Positions 1 to 5,868 of a DNA stretch of 8,274 nt are shown here, one piece after another. Source of the stretch: Deltaproteobacteria bacterium (GTDB lineage Bacteria > Myxococcota_A > JAADFL01). Both the position numbers and the translations under genes were made by a program. Under the pieces are notes generated by a model. That model did no database searches. It was not told the origin of the DNA and worked only from the letters and a program-made list of their open reading frames with translations. The number at the start of each line of letters is the position of its first letter. The first letter of the stretch is position 1. The DNA lies in contig JAADFL010000031.1 in NCBI GenBank assembly GCA_013152945.1, positions 1-8,274 of the forward strand, written 5' to 3'.

Positions 1-815
1 TTTTTCTGTATCACTCTCCTGCATAAATATGCCATGTCCTTTGCCTTCATGGTCTTTTCCGGATGGATTGCATCCAAGAGGTTCACCTCGAACCGCACCG
101 GAGTTTCGCGATCAATGTGAAATACACCTTTTGGGAGTATAGACTCTGAAACACGTATTGCAACCGGCACCAAGGGCACCCCTGCCTCGATGGCCGCCTT
201 GAAGGCCAAATCATTGAAGGGCACCATGCCGTCCGTTTTCGACCTGGTGCCTTCCGGAAAGATCACGAGGGGACGGCCGGAACCAAGTTTATCCACGCAA
301 GTCTTGACAACATCCAGAAGCCGGCGTTTGTCATCATGATGCCCGGGCATGGGAATATATCCCATGTCCCTGACCGCAGTATCCAGAAAAAGACACCACA
401 AGGCGGGCATCATCCTGGCCGAACCGCTGTTTCCCCGTCGACTCGTCCTATCCGTGGATTTAAGCAGGCAGGTTGCCCTTGGCACGAGGCCCATCAACAA
501 AATCACGTCCAGCAGACTTGGATGATTTGCAGCGTACACGGCAGGTTTTTCAAGATCAAGGTCCCCGTGTATCCTGAAATCGACTCTTATGGCCCCGCTC
601 GTTTCCAGCAATGCTGTTATCACCTGGAAGAATTTCTGCGCCACATCCTGTTTCCATGGCAAGGTCGAAGGAAAGAGCCTGCCCAGGATCCGGAAAAATG
701 GAGCCCCGACAAAAGCCAGGGCCGGTCCTCCGACAGCAAAAGGCACGTACATTGCGCCACTTTGAAATGCCACCCGCACCAGCCTTCCGGCTTCCTTCAA
801 CCTATTATTTTTCAA
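1..815 (-). CDS. PlsC-like lysophospholipid/acyl acyltransferase (3' end beyond window)
   Basis: This is a member of the lysophosphatidic-acid-acyltransferase (LPLAT) superfamily, which moves an acyl group from acyl-ACP or acyl-CoA to a lipid or similar acceptor at the inner membrane. The frame is open from a TTG at 813-815 to base 1, giving 271 codons with no stop. Visible motifs are the catalytic HX4D block (NHPSLLD, H98 and D103) and the FPEGTRS block at 186-192, followed by a GVPLVPVAIR core strand at about 212-221. A hydrophobic stretch lies at about 22-45. The TTG start overlaps the upstream gene's end by 11 bases and has a GGAAGG-type ribosome site about 9 bases upstream; later GTG or ATG starts are possible. 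Between the two catalytic blocks, around residues 120-136, there is extra Ser/Arg/Gly-rich sequence compared with typical PlsC proteins. Its position after ACP and COG4648 genes suggests a role in attaching a polyketide or fatty acyl chain rather than housekeeping phospholipid synthesis; that role is inferred. Confidence 0.86.
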   Translation of the reverse strand, partial: MKNNRLKEAGRLVRVAFQSGAMYVPFAVGGPALAFVGAPFFRILGRLFPSTLPWKQDVAQKFFQVITALLETSGAIRVDFRIHGDLDLEKPAVYAANHPSLLDVILLMGLVPRATCLLKSTDRTSRRGNSGSARMMPALWCLFLDTAVRDMGYIPMPGHHDDKRRLLDVVKTCVDKLGSGRPLVIFPEGTRSKTDGMVPFNDLAFKAAIEAGVPLVPVAIRVSESILPKGVFHIDRETPVRFEVNLLDAIHPEKTMKAKDMAYLCRRVIQK

Positions 816-1467
816 TCTGCGGCACCTTCCTGATTCTCTGTTCCAGCCTGTCCAAAAAAGGCACGGCAAACCTGCCGAACCTGAATCTCCTGTATACAAT
901 CTCGACCGTGATTAGAAAACCGACTATCAAGTAACCAATCAGGCCCACGTACAATGTCCATGCCTCGAGGCTTGCCTCAAGTATGAGGATTTCTATGAAT
1001 AGGCTGTTTAAAAAAAAGAAGGCCATCCACATAATGGTCAGCCTGTTGCAATATCGTGCCTCCCTTGCGGTTATTTCACCTGCCATGAGCCGCGCATAAC
1101 GCTCTATCATACTTGGAGGCCTTTTCAGGGTCCATCCAAAGCCGGCCAGCAGGAACAGGGAAATCAACACGGGCACTTGTTGGAGAAATACCTGGTTGCC
1201 GGACAATGCAGCTATGGCCAACAAAAGGGCAATCCCCCCCACCTGCGCCAAGACAGTAAGACCTCCCTGCCTGTATGTAATGGATCTCTTCACCAGGCCC
1301 GGCAACAATAGCAACATTATGAGCAGTGAAGCTGCTCTTGTTCCGAATCGCTCCAATGACCAGTAAACCGCGAACGGATAGGCCGCAAACATCAAAAACC
1401 AAAATACTGCCTTTAGAGCACTGAAAATTCTGGTTACGGGCCCTTTCCGATCATTGTTCCTGGTCAT
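805..1467 (-). CDS. COG4648-type predicted integral membrane protein
   Basis: This protein of about 220 residues has five or six hydrophobic segments (roughly 17-37, 45-58, 71-90, 96-112, 146-163 and 171-193). It resembles the COG4648 membrane proteins found in aryl-polyene and related ACP-dependent clusters. Shared features are a YPF..YW.LERFG element near the N-terminus, a PPSMIERYARL motif at 117-127, RYCNRLTIMWMAFFFLN at about 138-154 and a W.LY.GLIGYL segment before the last helix. The family's biochemical role is not established; it may help move or anchor the polyketide product at the inner membrane. I chose the ATG at 1467 because it follows a purine-rich AGAAGAAGAG stretch and gives the short basic N-terminus usual for the family. 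An ATG at 1521 in the same frame would add 18 residues but has no clear ribosome site. The gene sits 74 bases after the ACP gene, and its last 11 bases overlap the acyltransferase start. Confidence 0.77.
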   Translation of the reverse strand: MTRNNDRKGPVTRIFSALKAVFWFLMFAAYPFAVYWSLERFGTRAASLLIMLLLLPGLVKRSITYRQGGLTVLAQVGGIALLLAIAALSGNQVFLQQVPVLISLFLLAGFGWTLKRPPSMIERYARLMAGEITAREARYCNRLTIMWMAFFFLNSLFIEILILEASLEAWTLYVGLIGYLIVGFLITVEIVYRRFRFGRFAVPFLDRLEQRIRKVPQIEK

Positions 1468-1541
1468 CTCTTCTTCTCTACGAGTTTCTGCATGTCTGCC
1501 CGAAACCAAGACAGTGCCCATCCGTAACCCGGGTCAAGTCC

Positions 1542-1805
1542 CTAGCCTTGTTCATCCTTTAGTTGTCTTACCAGATTGGCTAGAGATGCCACGTCCTTGA
1601 ACCTTGACCTGATATCATCCTCATCGCTCACGTCTATGCCGAAATGCTCTTCCAGGGCCACGGCGATCTCCAGGGCATCGATTGAATCCAATCCCAATCC
1701 CTCGCCGAACAAGGGTTCATTTACATCGATTTGTTCCGGCGAAATATCATCCAGTGAAAGCGCCTCCACTATCAACTTCTTTATCTCAAGCTCCAGCTCT
1801 GACAA
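1542..1805 (-). CDS. Acyl carrier protein, aryl-polyene/polyketide type
   Basis: This is an 87-residue acyl carrier protein. It carries growing acyl chains on a 4'-phosphopantetheine arm attached to Ser41 within GLGLDSIDALE. The LFGEGLGLDSIDALEIAVAL signature is closer to ACPs of aryl-polyene-type clusters than to the housekeeping fatty-acid ACP, which usually reads DSLDTVE. The protein is strongly acidic, as expected for an ACP. The start is probably TTG at 1803-1805, placed five bases after a GGAGG ribosome site (1811-1815). A TTG at 1817 in the same frame overlaps that site and is unlikely. The gene follows acpS by 30 bases, so the carrier and its activating enzyme are almost certainly cotranscribed. 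ACP identity is near certain; assignment to a particular pathway is inferred from the motif and neighbours. Confidence 0.93.
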   Translation of the reverse strand: MSELELEIKKLIVEALSLDDISPEQIDVNEPLFGEGLGLDSIDALEIAVALEEHFGIDVSDEDDIRSRFKDVASLANLVRQLKDEQG

Positions 1806-1835
1806 GATAACCTCCAAGACTCTGCAAGGTTTGCT

Positions 1836-2204
1836 TTACTCCAATACAGCTACTGCCGCGGCATACTCTTTTTCATGGCTTATCGAGATGTGGACGGCCC
1901 GGCCGCCCAGTTCCTCGAACCTATCAAGGGCGGTTCCCTTAAGGATGACCTTGGGTTCTTGCCGGCCGTTCGATTCGACCTCGATATCCTGGAAACGCAC
2001 GAATCCAAGGCCCTTGCCCAGGGCCTTCATGACCGCCTCCTTGACTGCAAACCTGGCTGCAAAATACATGGCCCGATCCGCCTTTGATTCACAGTAACTC
2101 CTCTCACGGCCTGTAAAGACCTTTTCAACAAAACCATCGGTCCTGTCCATGACCTTCCTTATCCTGTCCACGGATACCAAATCTATGCCTATTCCCTTGA
2201 TCAT
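1836..2204 (-). CDS. acpS: Holo-[acyl-carrier-protein] synthase (AcpS)
   Basis: AcpS transfers 4'-phosphopantetheine from coenzyme A to the serine of an apo-ACP in a Mg2+-dependent reaction. The 122-residue form beginning MIKGIGIDLV matches the family's usual length and N-terminus. The metal-binding acidic residues are Asp8 (GIGID) and Glu56 (RFAVKEAVMKALGKG). Other family marks are FTGRER at 30-35 and the C-terminal HISISHE block at 105-111. An in-frame ATG at 2231 would add nine residues, but it follows an A/T tract with no ribosome site, so I prefer the ATG at 2204. The gene sits directly ahead of the ACP and probably activates it. It follows the lipoprotein gene with no visible terminator between them. 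It could be the genome's only AcpS or a cluster-dedicated copy; the window cannot tell. Confidence 0.92.
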   Translation of the reverse strand: MIKGIGIDLVSVDRIRKVMDRTDGFVEKVFTGRERSYCESKADRAMYFAARFAVKEAVMKALGKGLGFVRFQDIEVESNGRQEPKVILKGTALDRFEELGGRAVHISISHEKEYAAAVAVLE

Positions 2205-2270
2205 GGCATGGTCACTACCACGTTTCACCATTTAATAAAAAATTTTTTTGTCGATATCTTGGGGCTGCTA

Positions 2271-3428
2271 TTACTCTCCATCAGGTTGCGCAAAAGAGAC
2301 CGATTGCACCACCAGCGAAGTCACTACCAACGCACTGTCTGACCAACAGTTGGAAATGTCATCAGTGTTGGTTCGGGCGAGCGTCAGGTACATGCCGTCC
2401 ACAGGATCTGGGACCAGGTCCATGGCCTCTCTTGGAATGGTGTACGAACACTTCTTGAGAAATCCACATCCCTTGTCCGAAAGCACGCAATAGATACCAA
2501 GGGTATCCTTTACCTTGTCTTGCGCATCCTTTGTGTATGCAAAAAAGTTCACGTAAATCTTTTCACTTCCGCCCTCTTTCCAACTTATTTCAAGCGGCTG
2601 CGATCTTTCCGGGTTGTTACAAAAACTTCCCAATGGAGGCGGTAAAAAGGGTTCGGGTTTCTTGGGTCCTGTAGTCGCGCCGGAAAATCGTCCGATCTCT
2701 GTTCCCCCTTGCCCGTTATCCACGCTTATCAGGTCGCCTTCGGAAAACAAGGTCTCGTTTTTCTGGTCCAACGGGCTCTTGTAATAGAAGAAGCCGTGTT
2801 CATCGCTCCAAACACGGTCGAGGAACAACTCCCTGTCCTTGACCTTAACAGTTATCCTGCCGGCATCCAGAGTATCCACAGGATCTATCTGGTCCGGCGG
2901 GGTAATATCCAGGTTCAAAAAAGCCTTGCACTCGTTATTGGACCAGGCAGGTTTCCGTTCTTTCGGATTAACGGGCTTTACAGCGAATCCGGCTCCCAGG
3001 TTAGCCGCCTTCTTGGTTTCGAAAAGATCCCTTGCATCGAATACAGTGATGCCGCCGAAATACCCGGGCTTATCCGGGCAAGCCAGGCTGGTCTCTTCCT
3101 CATGCAATGCCTCGGGCTCAGCGTCATATTTCGATTCGGCCGGACCGTCTCTTTCCAAGAGATCATGTCGCTCCGCGGTTTCTCGCTCGGCCTTGAATTC
3201 CCTGTCCGCAGAATCACCGTCAATTGACTGCTCATTCTCATTTTCCATAGAATCCACTATATCCATGGCATCCTGCGTTTTTTCTTTACCATCGATCCAG
3301 GCGTCGATTTCCTGTTCACTGATTTTCTCCTGTTCCCGTGTCTCTTGTTTTGTACCAGATGATGAACAGGATGCCTGGAAAACAAGTGGTACCACAAACA
3401 TTACAGACATCAAACCACGCTTGTCCAT
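2271..3428 (-). CDS. Putative lipoprotein with acidic spacer, function unknown
   Basis: I do not recognise the family. The 385-residue protein starts with a short basic N-terminus and a hydrophobic segment ending LVFQASC. This looks like a lipoprotein signal with Cys21 as the lipidated residue, although Gln at the -3 position of the lipobox is atypical. Residues about 25-115 form a Glu/Asp/Lys-rich, low-complexity spacer with no hydrophobic core, probably disordered or partly coiled. A compact region follows from Cys117 to the end, with seven cysteines that could form disulfides, a PPP-rich patch in the middle and beta-strand-like alternation. This design (lipid anchor, acidic stalk, folded head) is common in deltaproteobacterial surface lipoproteins. 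The start is supported by CAGGAGG seven or so bases upstream and a good promoter beyond it. Any link to the acyl-carrier genes that follow is only by position. Confidence 0.66.
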   Translation of the reverse strand: MDKRGLMSVMFVVPLVFQASCSSSGTKQETREQEKISEQEIDAWIDGKEKTQDAMDIVDSMENENEQSIDGDSADREFKAERETAERHDLLERDGPAESKYDAEPEALHEEETSLACPDKPGYFGGITVFDARDLFETKKAANLGAGFAVKPVNPKERKPAWSNNECKAFLNLDITPPDQIDPVDTLDAGRITVKVKDRELFLDRVWSDEHGFFYYKSPLDQKNETLFSEGDLISVDNGQGGTEIGRFSGATTGPKKPEPFLPPPLGSFCNNPERSQPLEISWKEGGSEKIYVNFFAYTKDAQDKVKDTLGIYCVLSDKGCGFLKKCSYTIPREAMDLVPDPVDGMYLTLARTNTDDISNCWSDSALVVTSLVVQSVSFAQPDGE

Positions 3429-3450
3429 TCATCCTCCTGTTTGAATACTT

Positions 3451-3479
3451 ATTATAACACAGATTTTTCGTGGGATAAA
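3451..3479 (-). promoter_or_regulatory. Sigma70-like promoter of the lipoprotein gene
   Basis: On the minus strand a perfect TATAAT (-10, bases 3456-3451) is preceded by TG one base away (TGTTATAAT, an extended -10). A weak -35, TTTATC, lies at 3479-3474 with a 17-base spacer. The predicted start of transcription is near 3444, about 15 bases before the ATG, leaving just room for the AGGAGG ribosome site. It lies immediately beyond the terminator of the preceding operon. This is prediction by consensus only. Confidence 0.6.
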
Positions 3480-3490
3480 AGCGAATCGGC

Positions 3491-3546
3491 AAAAAAACCG
3501 GCCGGCCGGTCCCATAATGTCATGACACGAGGATTAGCCGGCCGGC
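3491..3546 (-). terminator. GC-rich intrinsic terminator after the DUF2490-like gene
   Basis: On the minus strand, GCCGGCCGGC (3546-3537) can pair with the CCGGCCGGCCGG run (3509-3498) across a loop of about 28 bases, and a run of seven T residues (3497-3491) follows at once. The second arm is also self-complementary and could form its own short hairpin. It begins 10 bases after the stop codon of the preceding gene and fits a rho-independent terminator for the FmdE/TSUP/DUF2490 operon. Confidence 0.7.
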
Positions 3547-3555
3547 TGATCCATC

Positions 3556-4224
3556 TCAGCCGAATCTCATTATCAACATGAGTTGAAACACATTGGTATT
3601 CACCCACTTTGGCTTACCCCTACGCTTCGATTCCAGGTCATAGTACAGTCTGAAAAAAAAAGGCCGGCCGAGGAGCAGATCGGCTCCCGCCTTTGCATCG
3701 TTCATGTTCATGCGCTTCTCGTCCACGTCCACGCGAATCTCGTCCGCGACCCACAGGCGCAACCAACCAAGATGCGGGTTCAGATGCAGGTCCAGGTTGT
3801 TCCTGTACCTATAGAAATAACTTGCCGAATGAGACATCACGAATATCTCGTTGCCGTTCCTGTCGGATATGGACAACGGCCCGAACCTGTAATGAAAAAT
3901 CAAGTCGATTACCGCCATGTGCCATATCTGGTGATCTTTGTACATCTTGTCCTTATGGGCATAGTAGACCTGTATCTTAAGCCATCTAGCCAAGTCCATG
4001 CGAAAGCCGGCAAAGATCTTCAGAAGTACCAAGCCCTTGCCCCTGAACCTCTGCTCGGTTCTGACCATGGGCCTCAATGTAAAAGCCCCTGCCTTTATCA
4101 CCTCGTAGTCCGTGTCCAGCTTCAACCTGAACTCATTCCCGGCCGCTCCGGCCGGTAAGGTTGTGAACATCATCGGCGCGATTACGAGGATCATCAACAG
4201 CCACGAACATGACTTTCCGGACAT
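3556..4224 (-). CDS. Putative outer-membrane beta-barrel protein (DUF2490-like)
   Basis: This 222-residue protein has a clear Sec signal peptide (basic start, hydrophobic 8-22, likely cleavage after AGA near residue 28). The rest has no hydrophobic helix. It consists of short amphipathic stretches that look like outer-membrane strands: VLLKIFAGFRMDL, WLKIQVYYAH, SYFYRYRNNLDLHL, LRLWVADEIRVDV and a final FQLMLIMRFG. The Arg-rich strand pairs and final aromatic-containing strand recall the DUF2490 barrel family, but I could not confirm membership, and no transport role is assigned. The gene begins 13 bases after the TSUP gene, and its GAGGAGG ribosome site abuts that gene's TGA stop, so the two are translationally close and almost surely cotranscribed. 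A terminator follows. Its job may be to pass, across the outer membrane, whatever the TSUP protein moves across the inner one; this is inferred from the pairing. Confidence 0.55.
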   Translation of the reverse strand: MSGKSCSWLLMILVIAPMMFTTLPAGAAGNEFRLKLDTDYEVIKAGAFTLRPMVRTEQRFRGKGLVLLKIFAGFRMDLARWLKIQVYYAHKDKMYKDHQIWHMAVIDLIFHYRFGPLSISDRNGNEIFVMSHSASYFYRYRNNLDLHLNPHLGWLRLWVADEIRVDVDEKRMNMNDAKAGADLLLGRPFFFRLYYDLESKRRGKPKWVNTNVFQLMLIMRFG

Positions 4225-4237
4225 GACATGCCTCCTC

Positions 4238-4987
4238 TCACGCCAAAAGCTTCCAGATCATCTTTGCCGCGATTCCAAGAAGAACCACGCCGATAAGCAA
4301 CTTTACCTGGCGACGTTTCAGTTTCTCCGTCATCAGCCAGGCCCCTACCACTGCGCCGACAGCCGAGCCCACAGCGGTCAAACCCAAAAGCTGGTAACTA
4401 ACGGCGCCCACGGTTGCATGCCCAAGGAAACCGGAGAATGATGAAAATATTACGATGAACGATGTAGTGGCAGATGCCTTCTTCGGATTGATGCCGAGCC
4501 ACACCAGTACAGGTACAATGAAATTGCCGCCTCCCACGCCGAGCAATCCTCCAAGAAACCCGGCAAATGCGCCGATACTTACTCCATAGATCACCTGCTT
4601 TGTGAAGGTGCTCTCCACCTCTTTTTCCTTGGGTTTGTAGAACAGCATCATGAATGCGGCGAACAGCAAGAAGGCCACGAACCCCCACAAGAGCATGGTC
4701 CTGTCCAATACCTGGCTCACCCATGCACCAAGTGGTGACAGTGCGGTAGCCACCACGAGGATTGGAAGCGCAACCTTCCACAATATGAGCTTGGCTTTAA
4801 TGAAACGATAAGAAGCGAATATCATGGCTATCGAGTTGAGCAATAATGCCGTGGCCATGGCCTCGTGAATGTCTATTCCCAGTGCAAGAAAAACCGGTAT
4901 CAATATAAAAGCAGCGCCGACCCCTGCAATCGTGAGCAGTGCCGTGAACAGGAAGGTAACACCGCCTGCAATCAGCGAAGTAACCAT
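4238..4987 (-). CDS. TSUP/TauE-family inner-membrane anion transporter (DUF81)
   Basis: This 249-residue polytopic protein has about eight hydrophobic helices in two halves. Both halves carry the TSUP repeat signature: AGVGAAFILIPVFLALG in the first and LLGVGGGNFIVPVLVWLG in the second, each followed by an ATA/SATTS helix. Characterised members of the family (TauE, SafE) export sulfite, sulfoacetate or related sulfur anions, but substrates vary and cannot be read from sequence. The first-half motif has GAA instead of the GGG seen in the second half. The ATG at 4987 is preferred, with GGAGGAGGGAGTG before it; an adjacent GTG at 4990 is also possible. It lies about 76 bases after the FmdE gene, with a candidate attenuator between, and 13 bases before the DUF2490-like gene. 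The FNR-type promoter upstream probably controls all three. Confidence 0.88.
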   Translation of the reverse strand: MVTSLIAGGVTFLFTALLTIAGVGAAFILIPVFLALGIDIHEAMATALLLNSIAMIFASYRFIKAKLILWKVALPILVVATALSPLGAWVSQVLDRTMLLWGFVAFLLFAAFMMLFYKPKEKEVESTFTKQVIYGVSIGAFAGFLGGLLGVGGGNFIVPVLVWLGINPKKASATTSFIVIFSSFSGFLGHATVGAVSYQLLGLTAVGSAVGAVVGAWLMTEKLKRRQVKLLIGVVLLGIAAKMIWKLLA

Positions 4988-5002
4988 CACTCCCTCCTCC
5001 TC

Positions 5003-5051
5003 AAAAAAGGTCTCCCCCCGCCACAGTCAAAATCGACCGCGACAGGGGGAG
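5003..5051 (-). terminator. Candidate intrinsic terminator/attenuator between FmdE and TSUP genes
   Basis: On the minus strand CTCCCCC (5051-5045) can pair with GGGGGAG (5018-5012). Inside the loop CGGTC and GACTG can form a second small stem (one G-U pair) around GATTTT. A run of six T residues lies at 5008-5003, three bases past the stem. The T run is followed directly by the ribosome site of the TSUP gene. It could lower expression of the two distal genes relative to FmdE. The stem is only seven pairs, so this is uncertain. Confidence 0.45.
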
Positions 5052-5063
5052 CCGGGGTTGCCG

Positions 5064-5687
5064 TCAGTTTTCGGCGCCGCTCAATAATTCTTCTTGGCAC
5101 GGGATGCACACGTGTCTGCCCTTGAATGTCCGGCCGTATATCTCCGAGACCATGTCGCCGCAACGATCACATACAAAGGATTGAAATGAACCGTGCTGTT
5201 CCGGCAAATCATGGTGAAAGATATCACCGATTTTGAATATATCTTTGTCTTCAGCGCTCATCACCCGGTCGATCAACGGCTGAACAACCTCATTTGGAAC
5301 CTTGGATGCAGGAATGCCCTTTTCCCTGTATTCTTTAAAAAACGGCGTTTTCTTGGTTGCGCCCTGAACTTCCGCCCTTGGCACGACCCTGATGGCCCTG
5401 CCTGTTGCTTTTTCGACCAGCGTAAGACCGAACTTGCCGTAACCAAGTTGTCGTATGTTCTCCTTGCCGAAGGTGCAGCCTGTAATCATCTGAACGCCGT
5501 CTGCATAGCAATGGGCGCAATGGCCTTCGCCAAGTTCCACCAAGGCGAATAATTGGCTGTCCTTGGCCCTTTCCACTCCAAGCCTGTTCATGGCTGCCGC
5601 GCCTGCCCTCAGGCCCAGGGGCATGGCGGGGCACTTGTGTCCATGAAGTTTAAACCCGGCTTCCAAGTACTCCTTTGGATCGATCAT
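5064..5687 (-). CDS. FmdE-family protein with C-terminal zinc ribbon
   Basis: This 207-residue protein matches the FmdE family, named after the E subunit of molybdenum formylmethanofuran dehydrogenase but widespread in anaerobic bacteria without that enzyme. The FmdE domain spans about residues 8-145. It contains HGHKCPAMPLGLRAG (Cys19), EGHCAHCYADGVQMITGCTFGK (Cys57, Cys60, Cys71) and a basic GKFGL...GRAIRV stretch. A separate C-terminal four-cysteine zinc ribbon follows (CDRC at 173-176, CIPC at 194-197). In known FmdE structures the domain binds a metal, but the function of bacterial members is not settled; roles near molybdoenzymes or metal handling are proposed. There is no signal peptide, so it is cytoplasmic. 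The start is fixed by GGAGG seven bases ahead of the ATG. It is the first gene of the operon and lies about 64 bases after the predicted start of a FNR-type promoter. Confidence 0.9.
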   Translation of the reverse strand: MIDPKEYLEAGFKLHGHKCPAMPLGLRAGAAAMNRLGVERAKDSQLFALVELGEGHCAHCYADGVQMITGCTFGKENIRQLGYGKFGLTLVEKATGRAIRVVPRAEVQGATKKTPFFKEYREKGIPASKVPNEVVQPLIDRVMSAEDKDIFKIGDIFHHDLPEQHGSFQSFVCDRCGDMVSEIYGRTFKGRHVCIPCQEELLSGAEN

Positions 5688-5750
5688 CTGATTTCCTCCT
5701 CTCTGAAGTTAATGTCTTCTGGTTTCCATTTTCATGGTTCAACGCCTTTC

Positions 5751-5799
5751 ACCCGCCAATATAGACAACCGGTGAGAGTCCGGCCTTGATCCCAATCAA
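5751..5799 (-). promoter_or_regulatory. FNR-type box and class II promoter of the FmdE operon
   Basis: A perfect FNR/DNR consensus palindrome, TTGAT-N4-ATCAA, lies at 5786-5799. On the minus strand a -10 element TATATT lies at 5763-5758. Placing the transcription start seven bases beyond that hexamer (near 5751) puts the palindrome's centre (5792.5) at exactly -41.5, the standard class II activator position. The bases expected at -35 read AGGCCG, unlike TTGACA, so the promoter should depend on an activator. The start point is predicted, not measured. The regulator encoded immediately upstream is the natural candidate to bind here. Confidence 0.7.
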
Positions 5800-5834
5800 T
5801 ACGGATAGCTTTAAAAAGGTAAAAGGCGGAAATG

Positions 5835-5868
5835 AAAAACCGGATCAACTACAAGGCTTGTCGTCCGG
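5835..5868 (-). terminator. Candidate intrinsic terminator of the CRP/FNR regulator gene
   Basis: On the minus strand CCGGA (5868-5864) pairs with TCCGG (5844-5840). The loop between them contains ACAA-GCC-TTGT, a second small stem. Five T residues (5839-5835) follow at once. The stem overlaps the last codons and stop of the regulator gene. It would insulate that gene from the FmdE operon promoter 36 bases further on. Confidence 0.5.

Noticed and set aside
336-934. Two plus-strand open frames over the left end
   Set aside because: They are antisense to the acyltransferase and the end of the COG4648 gene, both of which show conserved family motifs. Their own products are compositionally odd, with no known domain.
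2238-2253. A/T palindrome (A7-T6 on the minus strand) between the lipoprotein gene and acpS
   Set aside because: It has no G/C stem for a terminator and no correctly spaced -35 and -10 for a promoter. It may bend DNA, but nothing more can be supported.
5709-5735. Eight-codon leader frame in the 5' region of the FmdE gene
   Set aside because: It lacks a ribosome site and has no run of repeated amino-acid codons or paired stem to suggest attenuation. Frames this short are common by chance.
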